Source of the DNA: Methylobacterium sp. Leaf117
Lineage (GTDB): Bacteria > Pseudomonadota > Alphaproteobacteria > Rhizobiales > Beijerinckiaceae
DNA length: 64,000 nt
Assembly: GCF_001422985.1 (NCBI RefSeq)
Contig: NZ_LMNL01000037.1
Span: forward strand, 225,332 to 289,331
Reading direction: 5' to 3'
Made by a program: the position numbers and the translations under genes
Notes under the pieces: generated by a model
Told to the model about the DNA's origin: nothing
The model's database searches: none
What the model saw: the letters and a program-made list of their open reading frames with translations, nothing else
In this document: positions 8,404-17,454 of the stretch, one piece after another
How positions within the stretch are numbered: the first letter of the stretch is position 1
Layout: the number at the start of each line of letters is the position of its first letter

Positions 8404-10002
8404 TCAGCGCGCCTCGGCGAAGCGGGCGCGGGCCGCCGCCTTGGCGACGAGCGCGGGCTTGCCGACCGAAACAGCCTTGGTCCCCGAGATAACCTTGGTC
8501 CCCGAGACAACCTTGGTCCCGGAAACAATTTTGGCCCCCGAAGCCAGCTTCGGTCCAGAAGCCACCTTCGTCCCGGACGCGTTCGGGCCGGACGCCAGCG
8601 CCTTGCCCCCCCCGGGGGCGCTCCGCGCCGCCTCGGCCGAGATCTTGGCCGAGACTTGGGCCGAGACTTGGGCCGAGACCTTGGCGAAAACGATCGCCTT
8701 CGGTGTCGGCCCGGATCGATGGCCGGCGTCGGCTTGAGCGCCGAGGCCCGGCCTCGATGAAGCCCCCGCCTTCAGGCTCGCCACCTGAACGGCAGGGGCC
8801 CGGGAGCCGCCCGCTTTCGGCGCGAGGCCCGCCATGCCCTGCCCGGCCAGCCGGGCCGGGGCGACCGCGTGGCCGGCCGGGCTTGACCCGGCGGCGGCCA
8901 TCCGGGCGGTCGCCGCGACCCGGCCGGACTGAACCGTCGCGACGCGGCTCCCGCCGGCCGTCTCGGAGCGGACCGGCTCCGGCCGCGCACCGGCGAGCCG
9001 CAGGGGCGGCGGCGTGAGGCTGAGGGGGCTCGGGCGGGAGGCGGCCTGCGTCGTGCCCGCCTGCGGCTCGGGCAGGTTGTGCCGGACCGGCCGGAAGGCC
9101 TCGGCCCGCGCCGCCGTGGGCTGCAGGGCGGCCGGCACCGCCACGGTGGCGGCGCTCGCCATCAGCACCGGTGCGGACCGGACCGGGCGCGGGGCCGGCA
9201 CGGCCTCCGCGGAAGCGTCCGGTGCCGCATCGCGGTCGCTGTCCGACTTGAAGGCCAAAGCCGGCTGGGACGCGCGGGCGAGGCGCTCGGAAGGCACCTG
9301 CGGCGCGTCGGGGCCGAGATCGGCCATCATGACCGGCCCCTGGCCGTGAACCCTTGCGGGCTGGCCGTCGGTGCGCAGGGTGGCGAGAAGCTTGCGGTCG
9401 TCGCTGCCGGCGGTCGAGGCTTTGCCGGCATACTCGACGCGGACCCGCGCGGTGCCGCTGCGGCGGAATTCCAGGGCCTCGGCCACCTCCTCGGAGACGT
9501 CCATCAGGCGGTTGGCATGATAGGGGCCGCGATCGTTGACCCGCACGATCATCGAGTGGCCGTTGGCGAGGTTGGTCACGCGGGCATAGCTCGGCAGCGG
9601 CAGGGTGGGGTGCGCGGCCGCGATCGAATGGCGGTCGAAGACCTCGCCGTTGGCGGTCATGCGGCCGTGGAAGGCCGAGCCGTACCAGGAGGCCAGGCCC
9701 TCGCGGACATACCCCTTGGCGTCGTCGCGGGGCACGTAGGTGCGCCCGGCCACCACGTAGGGCTTGCCGGAGAAGCGGCGTCCGCCGCCCTTCGGGATCA
9801 CGTCGCCCTCGTTATAGAGGCGCGGGCTGGCCTTGACGCCGTATTTCGGGTCGAGCGCGGAGCCGATTCCCGAGGCTCCGGCGAGCTTCTGCGGGTTCTG
9901 GGCACAATTCGCGGTGGCGAGCGCCACGGCCGAAACGGCCAGCAGCCGCCAGAGCGGCAGCGGCGCCGGATCCTGGTGTTCCGGCTTCGTCCTACGCGCC
10001 AT
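8404..10002 (-). CDS. rlpA: Septal ring lytic transglycosylase RlpA family, with long repetitive tail
   Basis: A 532-aa protein. A signal peptide (about 18-30) leads to Cys33 in TANC, an imperfect lipobox. The double-psi beta-barrel lies about residues 90-190 (GLASWYGSAFHGRMTANGE, NGHSMIVRVNDRGPY with the catalytic Asp, RLMDVSEEVAEAL). RlpA cleaves naked glycan strands at the septum. No SPOR domain follows; the last 330 residues are Ala/Pro/Ser/Arg-rich and end in two in-frame expansions, a 12-nt unit (8637-8690) and an 18-nt unit (about 8476-8580, reading SGTKV-type hexapeptides). The start at 10002 is chosen because it directly precedes the signal peptide. Confidence 0.85.
   Translation of the reverse strand: MARRTKPEHQDPAPLPLWRLLAVSAVALATANCAQNPQKLAGASGIGSALDPKYGVKASPRLYNEGDVIPKGGGRRFSGKPYVVAGRTYVPRDDAKGYVREGLASWYGSAFHGRMTANGEVFDRHSIAAAHPTLPLPSYARVTNLANGHSMIVRVNDRGPYHANRLMDVSEEVAEALEFRRSGTARVRVEYAGKASTAGSDDRKLLATLRTDGQPARVHGQGPVMMADLGPDAPQVPSERLARASQPALAFKSDSDRDAAPDASAEAVPAPRPVRSAPVLMASAATVAVPAALQPTAARAEAFRPVRHNLPEPQAGTTQAASRPSPLSLTPPPLRLAGARPEPVRSETAGGSRVATVQSGRVAATARMAAAGSSPAGHAVAPARLAGQGMAGLAPKAGGSRAPAVQVASLKAGASSRPGLGAQADAGHRSGPTPKAIVFAKVSAQVSAQVSAKISAEAARSAPGGGKALASGPNASGTKVASGPKLASGAKIVSGTKVVSGTKVISGTKAVSVGKPALVAKAAARARFAEAR
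8476..8580 (-). repeat. 18-nt in-frame minisatellite in the rlpA tail
   Basis: About six degenerate 18-nt units encode successive S-G-T-K-V-(V/I)-like hexapeptides near the RlpA C-terminus. A second, 12-nt array (four units, reading SAQV/SAKI-type tetrapeptides) lies at about 8637-8690. Both keep the reading frame, so copy number can vary without truncating the protein. Confidence 0.75.
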
Positions 10003-10340
10003 CGCGATGATCCGCCTCAAGCCCTCGCCCCGATACGCACAACACGCTGGATCGGCCCGCCGGCGGGCAAGAGCAGGACCGGCCGGACCCTCGACGGACG
10101 CACGCTGTGCCTCCCGTTCGATGGGCCAAGATTGTCCGGACGGCGTAAAGGAAGGCTGAACGGAACCGCGAAGCGGGTGTCCGACAGCGTCGCCGGGCTC
10201 CGCCGAACCCCGCGGAAGCGTCGCCTCCGGAACCGGCGGCAAACCCTTGTCCCCACTGGCGAAGACGCCTCGGCCGTCCGGTTCGTCGAAGACTGCGGTG
10301 TGGCGGCGGGATCGGATACCGCCCCCTCGCCCGTTCCATG
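10003..10340. other. Leader region upstream of rlpA, no gene seen
   Basis: The reading frame of rlpA is open leftward through this stretch, but it lacks a signal peptide-compatible start and the translation is low-complexity. I see no RNA gene or clear promoter. Its right end is the terminator of the upstream ParA/RHH transcript. Confidence 0.5.
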
Positions 10341-10368
10341 AAAAAACCCTGGCAACCTCTTGCCAGGG
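10341..10368 (-). terminator. Rho-independent terminator after the parA-RHH pair
   Basis: A perfect 9-bp stem (CCCTGGCAA / TTGCCAGGG) with a 4-nt loop is followed, on the minus strand, by six T residues. It lies about 40 nt past the stop of the ribbon-helix-helix gene and separates that transcript from rlpA. Confidence 0.88.
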
Positions 10369-10406
10369 CTTCGTCATCGTCTCGCATCGGGGGCTCGGAT
10401 ACGGCC

Positions 10407-10736
10407 TCAGCGGCCGCCCGGATCGTTGAGCTGATCGATCGACCGGGCGCCGCGCTGCTTGAACAGCAGGTCGAGGGCCTCCAGCATCAGGCCGTGCATC
10501 TTGGCGCGCTCCGCATGAGCGATGTCGCGGAGCTGATCGTAGACCGGCGGCTCCAGATAGACCGACATCTGTCGGGCGCGCTGCTTCAGGGTGGCGTTGG
10601 GGCGTCGGCCGGGTGGGGCGCCGGTGTCGAGCTGGACGATCTCGGCGGTCTGGTGGGAAGGGTGGTGGGATGACCTGGGCGGGGAACTCGAGGCGGCGAC
10701 GATGGAGGCGAGACTCAGCTTAGGCGGCTTTGGCAT
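10407..10736 (-). CDS. Ribbon-helix-helix DNA-binding protein partnered with ParA
   Basis: A 109-aa basic protein. Residues about 48-100 (TLKQRARQMSVYLEPPVYDQ, then LRDIAHAERAKMHGLMLEALDLLF) read as a ribbon-helix-helix fold: a short beta strand, then two helices. The N-terminus is a Ser/Pro-rich extension. It overlaps the parA stop by 17 nt, so the pair is coupled. Small RHH proteins act as centromere-binding partners or repressors of ParA ATPases in type Ib partition systems. Whether this chromosomal pair segregates DNA or positions some other cargo is unknown. Confidence 0.7.
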   Translation of the reverse strand: MPKPPKLSLASIVAASSSPPRSSHHPSHQTAEIVQLDTGAPPGRRPNATLKQRARQMSVYLEPPVYDQLRDIAHAERAKMHGLMLEALDLLFKQRGARSIDQLNDPGGR

Positions 10737-11394
10737 TCTTGATCACCTGCTTGATCCCCTGCTTGCTCTCCGATCTGCTCACCTGCATGCGCTTCTCGAT
10801 CCAGCCCCAGAGCTTGCGCACTTCCAGCGCGGCCTGCCCCTTCGGGTTGAACTCGGTGACGCCCTGACCGACGCCGATGGCGTCCTGGTGGTCGGTGCGG
10901 GCGACGATGTTGACGTCGGGCAGGATGCCCAGCACGGCGAGGCCGTCGGCGGCATCGCGGATGCGATAGGAGCGCGGCGGCGTCTGGTTCAGCACGAAGG
11001 CGAACTTCTTCTCCAGCCGGTAGATCGCCGCGAGCGTCGGCTTGAAGGCGCGCAGATCCGCGGGCGTCGGGCGGCACGGGATGATGCAGAGGTCGGCCGC
11101 ACGGATCGCCGAGAGGGTGCCGGCGGAATCGACGCCCGGGGTATCGATGAAGACGTAGTCGTAGGCGGAATCGCGCAGCTGGTTCATCACGCCCTCGATC
11201 TGGGTCGCGTCGATCTGCGCGACCTCCGGACCCTCGGCGGTGCGATGATCGAGCCAGTCGCTGATCGTGGCCTGGCGATCCATCTCGAGGATGCAGACGG
11301 AGAGCCCGCGTTCCTGGGCGGCGACGGCCAGCGAGATGCAGAGCGTGCTCTTGCCGCTGCCCCCCTTCTGGGTGACGAACGTGATGGCTTTCAT
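10720..11394 (-). CDS. parA: ParA/MinD-family ATPase (orphan, type Ib-like)
   Basis: A 224-aa deviant Walker ATPase: MKAITFVTQKGGSGKST gives the signature KGGxGKST (Lys10, Lys15), DYVFIDTPGVDS is Walker A'/B, and IIPCRPTPADLRA follows. There is no N-terminal helix-turn-helix domain, so it is the short ParA type typical of plasmid and cargo-positioning systems rather than the chromosomal ParA next to parB/gidAB. The start at 11394 places the P-loop at residue 10, as usual; the upstream open frame has no plausible sequence. Its neighbour is a ribbon-helix-helix protein and its upstream region has 16-nt direct repeats. Confidence 0.88.
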   Translation of the reverse strand: MKAITFVTQKGGSGKSTLCISLAVAAQERGLSVCILEMDRQATISDWLDHRTAEGPEVAQIDATQIEGVMNQLRDSAYDYVFIDTPGVDSAGTLSAIRAADLCIIPCRPTPADLRAFKPTLAAIYRLEKKFAFVLNQTPPRSYRIRDAADGLAVLGILPDVNIVARTDHQDAIGVGQGVTEFNPKGQAALEVRKLWGWIEKRMQVSRSESKQGIKQVIKNAKAA

Positions 11395-11427
11395 CCTGGC
11401 ATCCCTTCGCGAGCGTCGATCAATTCG

Positions 11428-11470
11428 GGTGGCGTGGAATTCCGGTGGCGCGGAATCCCGGTGGCATGTG
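11428..11470. repeat. Direct 16-nt repeats upstream of parA (possible RHH/partition site)
   Basis: Two adjacent 16-nt units of the form GGTGGCGYGGAATTCC (11428-11443, 11444-11459, the second ending TCCC) and a partial third (GGTGGC) lie 34-76 nt upstream of the parA start. Iterated direct repeats are the usual binding site of ribbon-helix-helix centromere proteins; the assignment is inference from position. Confidence 0.4.
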
Positions 11471-11585
11471 CGGCGGACGCATCCCGCAATCTGGATCGCC
11501 GGCGGTGGGCGGGGCGGTGGCCCCTGTCCCGTGCCCCTCGTCCTGTGACCCAAGGATGCTGCGATCCCGGTGTCGCGCATCATGG

Positions 11586-11600
11586 TTAACCAACGGTTAA
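11586..11600. promoter_or_regulatory. CtrA-type binding box TTAA-N7-TTAA
   Basis: The sequence TTAACCAACGGTTAA matches the alphaproteobacterial CtrA consensus (TTAA, seven bases, TTAA). It lies in the roughly 400-nt divergent gap between parA (leftward, start 11394) and the PAS-domain gene (rightward, start about 11801). CtrA would tie one or both to the cell cycle. The match is exact in the two half-sites; function is inference. Confidence 0.5.
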
Positions 11601-11800
11601 GCCGTCGGCGCCGCCGAAGCCCACATCGGCAATCTCAGGTTGCTTAAATTGGCATCGAATGTTGCACGCGCCCTTTGCGTCAGCGGGTTTCCCCTCTAGG
11701 TTGTTCGCGTACCGGCGGGATGCGCGAGACCCCGATGCCAACCTCAGGTCGTCCTGACGTTTCCCGCCATGACCTTTCGAGCGCCCCGTCCAGGAGGCTC

Positions 11801-12379
11801 ATGACGCGATCCCCCCTGCCGGATTCGGATGCGGATCTCCCCGGCGGCCTGCAGGCGGCGCTGTCCGCTTCGGGCGTCGTCGGCGTCTGGCTGCACGACA
11901 TCTGGGCGGACCGCCTCGTGGTGTCGGACGCCGTGGCCGTGGCCCTCGGCGTGCCGCCGGAAGCGGGCCTGCGGGGCATTCCCCTGGCCACCCTCCTGGC
12001 GCGGACCCACGAGGACGACCGGGCGCGGGTCGACAATGCACTCCACGCCGCCATCGCGCGAGGCGGTGCCTTCGCGATCGCCTTCCGCACCGCCCACGCC
12101 CCGCGGCGGCTGGACCTGCGCGGGCGCATCGAGGCGGACGCCGCCGGACGGCCGGCACGGGCGCGCGGCATCGTCCTCGACCTGACCGAGGAGCCGGCCG
12201 ACGATCCCCAGGACCAGCATGCGGTGAACCGGATGGCCGAGCACGCCATCGCCCTGCGCGGCCTGGCCGACGCTCTCGCGCGGCCGGGCCTGTCCCGGCT
12301 CCTCGACCACCTGATGATCGAGATCGGCCACGAACTCGCCCGGCACCTCCGGGACGCGCCGGACGGACAGCGGCACTGA
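11801..12379 (+). CDS. PAS-domain sensory protein without an output domain
   Basis: A 192-aa protein with one PAS/PAC fold about residues 18-130 (GVVGVWLHDIWADRLVVSDA, LATLLARTHEDDRARVDNAL, GIVLDLTEEPAD) followed by an alpha-helical tail. There is no kinase, GGDEF or HTH domain. An AGGAGG at 11792-11797 lies just before the ATG at 11801, although the 3-nt spacing is short; ATG codons at 11735 and 11675 are alternatives. It faces parA across the CtrA-type box. It may act as a stand-alone signalling or adaptor module. Confidence 0.65.
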   Translation: MTRSPLPDSDADLPGGLQAALSASGVVGVWLHDIWADRLVVSDAVAVALGVPPEAGLRGIPLATLLARTHEDDRARVDNALHAAIARGGAFAIAFRTAHAPRRLDLRGRIEADAAGRPARARGIVLDLTEEPADDPQDQHAVNRMAEHAIALRGLADALARPGLSRLLDHLMIEIGHELARHLRDAPDGQRH

Positions 12380-12432
12380 CCGATTCCCGCAGGCGAGGGC
12401 GCCTGACGGAGTGGCGCAGGCCTCCTGCCGGT

Positions 12433-13797
12433 TCAGCGGGGCAGGGCCGCGGCCTCCCGCGCCGGGCGGACACCCTGGCTGGCCAGCGCCCGTACGGCGC
12501 CCCCTGCCCCGGGTCGCGCCAGGGCCTCGGCGTAGGCGGCGATCAGACCGGCGCAGTCGCGCGGCAGGCGTGCCGCCGGGGCGGGACCGGCTTCGCGACC
12601 GCCCGGCCCGGCCTGCCGCGCGGCCCGGGCCAGGAGGGTCCGCACGGCATCGGCCGGCGGACGATCCGGGCTCAGGCTCGGAGCCGACAGGACGTCCTGC
12701 AAAGCCAGAAGATCGCCCGTCCCACCGATGGCGAGGCAGGCGTCTGGATCGGCATCGCGACCGGCTTCCGGACCGGCATCAGGACCCACTTGGCGCATGG
12801 CCCGCAGGACGAGTCCGCCCAGTTCGGTCCAGGTCGCCGCATCGGCGCCCTGCAGGACCTGCCGGATCGCGCGCGCCGCCCGGGCGCGCAGGCGATCCAG
12901 GGCCTCGCCCTCGGAGATCCCGGCCCGGTAGCCGTCGAGGTAGCCGGAGGCCAGGGCGGACAGGATCTCGTCCCGCCCGGCCAGCGCCTCCAGCAGGGGC
13001 AGCGCCCGCAGAACCGCCGCCCGGGCGCCGGCGAGGCTCGGGTCGTCGTCGAGGGTGGAATCGGGGAAGCGGTCGGTGTCGACGAGTTCGGTGGCGACCC
13101 GGGCCCGGACCAGGCGCGCGGGATCGGGAATCCACAGGCTGTCGGAGGCGACGCTGAGGGCCTCGGCGGCGAAGGACGGGTCGACGCCCGCCGCCACGTA
13201 GGCCGCCCGCTCGACCGCGGCATCGGCCTGCACGACCTGGCCGAACAGGCCGGGATCGTAGGGCGCATGAAAGCCGAGGCGCCCGTCGGTCACCAGGGCG
13301 CGGGTGGTGCCGCGCACGAAGGCGAGGGTGCAGGCCGAGACGCAGTAATCCGGCACGTAGGTGGAAAGCCCCCGCGCCGCGATCAGGTCGCCGATCGCCG
13401 AAGCCTCCGCGACGAGGCCGCCCTCGCTGGTGAGATGGATGCGCGTCACCGCGGGATGAGCCGCCAGGAGCGCGGCGAGGCGGTCGGCCGCGCCCTCCCC
13501 GATCTCGCCGGCGAACCGGATGTCGCGTCCGTGCGGGCCGAGCGCGATCCGGGCCGGCGGAGCCGGCGCCTGGGTGTGAAGCTGGTGCTCCAGGCGAAGG
13601 GACAGGGCCGCATAGGCACCGCCGAGGGCCGGGAGCGCGCCCGCGGCTGAAAGGGCGCCGCAGGCGGCGGCCGCCAGGACCATCGTGCCGCAGATCGTGC
13701 CCCATGGCCGGGCGCGACGCCCGAGTCCCGATCCGGCCGCCCGAACCCCGTCCGCTGCCATGCGCAAGCCCTCCCGAACCCGCCCCACGACAGTCAT
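12433..13797 (-). CDS. Membrane-anchored ClpP-like periplasmic protein (COG3904-like)
   Basis: A 454-aa protein. One membrane segment lies about residues 34-55, then a ClpP/crotonase-like core: RIHLTSEGGLVAEASAIGDL (the oxyanion GG), LSTYVPDYCVSACTLAFVRG (candidate nucleophile Ser in CVSACT), and GRLGFHAPYDP (candidate His). This is the arrangement of the COG3904 predicted periplasmic proteins. The C-terminal 200 residues are Ala/Arg-rich and helical with no known domain. It sits alone between the convergent PAS gene and cobF. A function in envelope proteolysis is plausible but unproved. Confidence 0.7.
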   Translation of the reverse strand: MTVVGRVREGLRMAADGVRAAGSGLGRRARPWGTICGTMVLAAAACGALSAAGALPALGGAYAALSLRLEHQLHTQAPAPPARIALGPHGRDIRFAGEIGEGAADRLAALLAAHPAVTRIHLTSEGGLVAEASAIGDLIAARGLSTYVPDYCVSACTLAFVRGTTRALVTDGRLGFHAPYDPGLFGQVVQADAAVERAAYVAAGVDPSFAAEALSVASDSLWIPDPARLVRARVATELVDTDRFPDSTLDDDPSLAGARAAVLRALPLLEALAGRDEILSALASGYLDGYRAGISEGEALDRLRARAARAIRQVLQGADAATWTELGGLVLRAMRQVGPDAGPEAGRDADPDACLAIGGTGDLLALQDVLSAPSLSPDRPPADAVRTLLARAARQAGPGGREAGPAPAARLPRDCAGLIAAYAEALARPGAGGAVRALASQGVRPAREAAALPR

Positions 13798-14007
13798 CGT
13801 GGTGGCGCGATCGGCCTATTATTGACTCCGCGAAGTCTCTCGCAAACACCCTGCCAGTCCTCGGGCCGACACGGTGAGCATCGAAGCCAGGACGAAGGGA
13901 TTTTTATTGATGTGTCCCGGCGGTCACGGGGGACGATCCCCCATCGATCGGGGAAGGAGCCGGACTTTCCTTCCGGATGCCGGTCACTTATGCCGCAGGC
14001 CGCTCCC

Positions 14008-14778
14008 TCAGGTTCGGTCGCGTGCGACCGGCGCGCGCAGCAGGTAGGTGTCCATGATCCAGCCGTGGCGGGCCCGGGCGGCCTCGCGGACGGCGCCGAT
14101 CTCGGCCGCCACGTCGCCGAGGCGGCCCGAGACCAGGATCTCGTCGGCGCTGCCGAGGAAGGCGCCCCAGTAGATGGTCAGGTCCGGGTCGAGATGGTCG
14201 AAGCGGGGGCGCCCGTCGAGCATCACCACGGTGGTGTCGGCACCCTCTCCCAGGCCGCCGGCGATCTGCCGGCCGGTGGTGATGGTGATCGGGGCGCCGA
14301 TGCGGTTGAGCGGGATACGGTGGCTCGCCGCCAGCGCCTGCACGCTGGTGATGCCCGGAATCACCCGGACCTCCAGGGCCAGGTGGCCGCGCGCCAGGAT
14401 GCGGTCGATGATGCGCAGCGTGCTGTCGTACAGGGAGGGATCGCCCCAGACCAGGATGGCGCCGCAGCCCTCTGCATCGAGTTCCGTGGCGATCATCCCC
14501 TCGTAGAGCGCGGCCCGCGCCGCGTGCCAGGCCTCGACGGTCGCGCCGTAATCGGACGGGTTGCGGTCCCGCTCCGGGTCCTGCGCCTCGACGAAGCGGT
14601 AGGGCCTGTCCGTGAGATAGCGGGCGCAGATCTCCCGCCGCAGGTCCACGAGGTCGGCCTTCTGGCGGCCCTTGTCGAGAGCGAAGACCACGTCGGCGGT
14701 GTTGAGGGCGCGGATGGCCTGGATCGTCATGTGCTCGGGATTGCCGGTGCCGATCCCGATCACCAGGAGAGTTCTCAT
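14008..14778 (-). CDS. cobF: Precorrin-6A synthase (deacetylating)
   Basis: A 256-aa tetrapyrrole methylase of the CobF type: LLVIGIGTGNPEHMTIQAI at the N-terminus, ILVWGDPSLYDSTLRIIDRI (the GDP-x-x-YDS SAM-binding motif) and VIPGITSVQALAASHRIPLN. CobF methylates C1 of precorrin-5 and removes the C2 fragment as acetate in aerobic cobalamin synthesis. It is isolated here from other cob genes. I found no cobalamin riboswitch in the 225 nt upstream. Confidence 0.93.
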   Translation of the reverse strand: MRTLLVIGIGTGNPEHMTIQAIRALNTADVVFALDKGRQKADLVDLRREICARYLTDRPYRFVEAQDPERDRNPSDYGATVEAWHAARAALYEGMIATELDAEGCGAILVWGDPSLYDSTLRIIDRILARGHLALEVRVIPGITSVQALAASHRIPLNRIGAPITITTGRQIAGGLGEGADTTVVMLDGRPRFDHLDPDLTIYWGAFLGSADEILVSGRLGDVAAEIGAVREAARARHGWIMDTYLLRAPVARDRT

Positions 14779-15003
14779 CGCGCCGTCCTCCGCTGCCGAG
14801 GCGTCCTCCGCACCCGCCCGCGCCGAGGCCCGGGCCGCCCGCTTAGAGCATGCGGCCGCGAAGGGAAACCGATCGCGCGAGAAACGTCGTGTGTTCCCAG
14901 TCCCTTAGGGTACGCCCGGGATGCCCCCGCAGGTGGGCGAGCACGCCCCGCGCCAAAACCGCCCTGTCGCCGTCGCCGCCCGCATGCTAACAATGGGGTC
15001 GAG

Positions 15004-15504
15004 ATGACCTGCATCCGGCACATGGCACTCTGGCTCGCGGCCACGATCGTTCTGATCGCGGTCGGCCTCATGCCGTCCGGCGCCCAGGCCCATGCTGGCA
15101 TGGGCCACGCCGGCCAAGCCCATGCTGGCATGGGCCACGCCGACCAAGCTCATGCTGGTCACGCGCGCGGCGGCGCGGCCCCCCTCCCCCCGGCCGCTTC
15201 GGCGCAGGCCCGGATCGGCGACGCCGAGGCCCGGATACTTCTGCCCGTGGCCGCGATCCGGACGGCCGTGATGCCGACGGCCACGCCGGTCCGGGCGCTC
15301 AGTGCCGGCGCCTGCGACGGCGCCTGCTCCAATGCCGGCTGTCGCCTGCCCAGTTCCTGCTGCACCAGCGCCGGGCTCACGCCGGACAGCATCGACGCGG
15401 CCGGACCACGCGGCCCCAGCGAGCGCACTTTGGCGCGCGCCCTCCCCGCCCGGACGGACGTCATCCCGGAAGCCGTTCCCGAACCGCCCAGATTCCACGC
15501 CTGA
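15004..15504 (+). CDS. Secreted His/Met/Cys-rich protein of the metal-efflux cluster
   Basis: A 166-aa protein with a signal peptide ending about MPSGAQAHA. Immediately after it come repeats of the type HAGMGHAGQ/HADQ (about residues 27-53, DNA period about 36 nt), which would present histidine and methionine ligands. A Cys cluster (CDGACSNAGC, then CC) lies about residues 103-122. It precedes the RND adaptor gene by 107 nt on the same strand, so it is probably a periplasmic metal-binding accessory. I recognise no named family. Confidence 0.65.
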   Translation: MTCIRHMALWLAATIVLIAVGLMPSGAQAHAGMGHAGQAHAGMGHADQAHAGHARGGAAPLPPAASAQARIGDAEARILLPVAAIRTAVMPTATPVRALSAGACDGACSNAGCRLPSSCCTSAGLTPDSIDAAGPRGPSERTLARALPARTDVIPEAVPEPPRFHA

Positions 15505-15611
15505 CGCTGCCCCGCGTCCGATCGGCGCTCGAGGTCCCCGGCGGACCTTGAGGCCGGGACGCGGTTCCGTCTTCCCCGGCGAAAGAATCCTGGTCGAAAG
15601 AACCCTGGTCC

Positions 15612-17447
15612 ATGTCCCGTTCCATCGCGGCCGCCCTGCGCGTGCCCGCCCTTCTGTGCGCCCTCCTCCTGCTGATCCTGCCCGGCCCCGCCATCGCCCA
15701 TGAGGGCCATGATCACGGCGCTGAGGCCGCCCCGGTCCCGGCCGCGGCCCTTCCGCGGGCGGAGAGCGTCTCCGAGCGCTTCGAACTCGTCGTCGTGGTG
15801 CAGGGCACCGACCTCGTGCTCTATGTCGATGCCCTGGCGACCAACGCCCCGGTCGCGGAAGCGACCGTCGCCGTCATGACGCCGGAGGGGAGGCGCAAAG
15901 CCGTCGCAGCCGCGCCGGGGACCTACCGGCTCGCGGCCCCCTGGCTGGCCTCCGAGCCGCACCACGACCTCGTGGTCGGGGTCTCGTCCGAGGGCCGCAC
16001 CGACGTCCTCAACCTCGATCTCGACCTGCCCGCGCCGGCCGGTCCCCCCGCGGCGGGCATACCCGCGGCGTTCGGCCCCAAAGCGTCCGACTTAAAGATG
16101 TCCGACCCAAAGGCGTCCGGCCCCACGGCTGCCGCGATGGCCCTGGCGGGCCGCCTCGCCGGGCAGCACCCGGCCGCCCTCGCGGCCGGCGGCTTCCTGG
16201 CGTGGCTCGGAATATCCCTCGGTCTCGGCGTCTTCGCCCTGGCGCGCCGCCGCCGCTCCGGACAGATCCTCGCGGTTCTCGTCGCCGTTCTCTTCGCCGT
16301 TCTCTTCGCAGCGCTCCTCGCGGGCGCGGCGGCCCTGGTTCTGGTCCCGGTCGGCACGGCCCTCGCGCATGAGGGTCATGCCGAGGGGCCTGAGACGGAC
16401 ACGCCCGTCACGCCGGCCATGCTGAGCGGCGGCGTCCTGATGGAGCGCGCGCGGCGCCTGCCCGACGGCTCGGTCTTCGTGCCGAAATCGCTCCAGCGCC
16501 TGCTGGCGCTGCGCACCGGCCTCACGGCCGAGCGATCCGTCACGCGCAGCGCCGAACTGCCGGGGCGGATCATCCCCGACCCCAATGCCAGCGGCGTGGC
16601 GCAATCCTCGGTCGGCGGCCGCCTGGCACCGCCCGAGAGCGGCTTTCCCCGCCTCGGCACGCGGGTGAAGCGCGGGGACGTGCTCGCCACCGTGACCCCG
16701 CCGGTCCAGGCGGTGGACGTCTCCGACATGCGCCAGCGCCAGGGCGAACTCGACCAGCAGATCGCCATCCTGGAGCGGCGCGTGACCCGCTTCGAGCGGC
16801 TCTCCACCACCGGCGCGGTGGCGCAGACCCAGCTCGACGATGCCCGCTCGGAACTCGGCGGCCTGCGCGACCGCCGTGCCGCCCTCGACGCCGTCCGGCG
16901 CGAGCCGGAAGCTCTGGTGGCGCCGGTCGACGGCATCATCGCCGAGACCAATGCGGTGGCGGGCGCCATGGCGGCGCCCGGCACGGTGGTCTACCGCATC
17001 GTCGATCCGGCCAGGCTCTGGGTCGAGGCCCTGAGCTTCGAAGCTTTGGCCGAGGGCAGCCGGGCCACGGCGCGGCTGGGGGACGGCGGCACCCTGCAGC
17101 TCGCCTATCGGGGCACGGGCCTGGCCGACCGCAACCAGGCGGTGCCCGTGCAATTCGCTGTCGAGGGAGACGGGAAGGGCGACATCAAGAGCTTGCGCCT
17201 CGGCCAGTTCGTCACCGTGCTGGCGCCCGTCGGCAGCGCCCGCCCCGGCCTGCCGGTGGCGCGCTCCGGCATCGTGCGGGCCGAGGGCGGCAGCCTCGTC
17301 TACGAGCACGTCAGCGCCGAACGCTTCCTGGGCCGCCCGGTGCGGGTGGCGCCGCTGGATGCCGACCGGATGCTGGTGGAGGACGGGATCACGGCCGGGC
17401 GCCGGGTCGTCGTCCAGGGCGCCGAACTTCTCGACCAGATCCGCTGA
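15612..17447 (+). CDS. cusB: RND efflux periplasmic adaptor, CusB/CzcB type, with N-terminal fusion
   Basis: A 611-aa protein, much longer than the usual 380-520 aa. Residues 1-28 are a signal peptide ending in [10 protein letters not shown]; 50-145 are a small beta domain ([39 protein letters not shown]); 180-245 hold two hydrophobic segments, the second ending in [12 protein letters not shown]. The true adaptor (barrel-sandwich lipoyl halves, a coiled-coil hairpin about 370-425, and VDGIIAE) follows. Both HEGH stretches look like mature N-termini, suggesting two secreted proteins were fused. It links inner-membrane pump and outer-membrane channel; no channel gene is in the window. Confidence 0.85.
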   Translation: MSRSIAAALRVPALLCALLLLILPGPAIAHEGHDHGAEAAPVPAAALPRAESVSERFELVVVVQGTDLVLYVDALATNAPVAEATVAVMTPEGRRKAVAAAPGTYRLAAPWLASEPHHDLVVGVSSEGRTDVLNLDLDLPAPAGPPAAGIPAAFGPKASDLKMSDPKASGPTAAAMALAGRLAGQHPAALAAGGFLAWLGISLGLGVFALARRRRSGQILAVLVAVLFAVLFAALLAGAAALVLVPVGTALAHEGHAEGPETDTPVTPAMLSGGVLMERARRLPDGSVFVPKSLQRLLALRTGLTAERSVTRSAELPGRIIPDPNASGVAQSSVGGRLAPPESGFPRLGTRVKRGDVLATVTPPVQAVDVSDMRQRQGELDQQIAILERRVTRFERLSTTGAVAQTQLDDARSELGGLRDRRAALDAVRREPEALVAPVDGIIAETNAVAGAMAAPGTVVYRIVDPARLWVEALSFEALAEGSRATARLGDGGTLQLAYRGTGLADRNQAVPVQFAVEGDGKGDIKSLRLGQFVTVLAPVGSARPGLPVARSGIVRAEGGSLVYEHVSAERFLGRPVRVAPLDADRMLVEDGITAGRRVVVQGAELLDQIR

Positions 17448-17454
17448 GGCCCCG

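Noticed and set aside
10407-10736. Ribbon-helix-helix protein as a toxin-antitoxin antitoxin
   Set aside because: There is no toxin gene beside it; it is coupled to a ParA ATPase, which fits a partition-type partner better.
13889-13904. AGCCAGGA-like sequence resembling a cobalamin riboswitch box near cobF
   Set aside because: It is on the wrong strand and on the wrong side of cobF, and the other conserved riboswitch boxes are missing.
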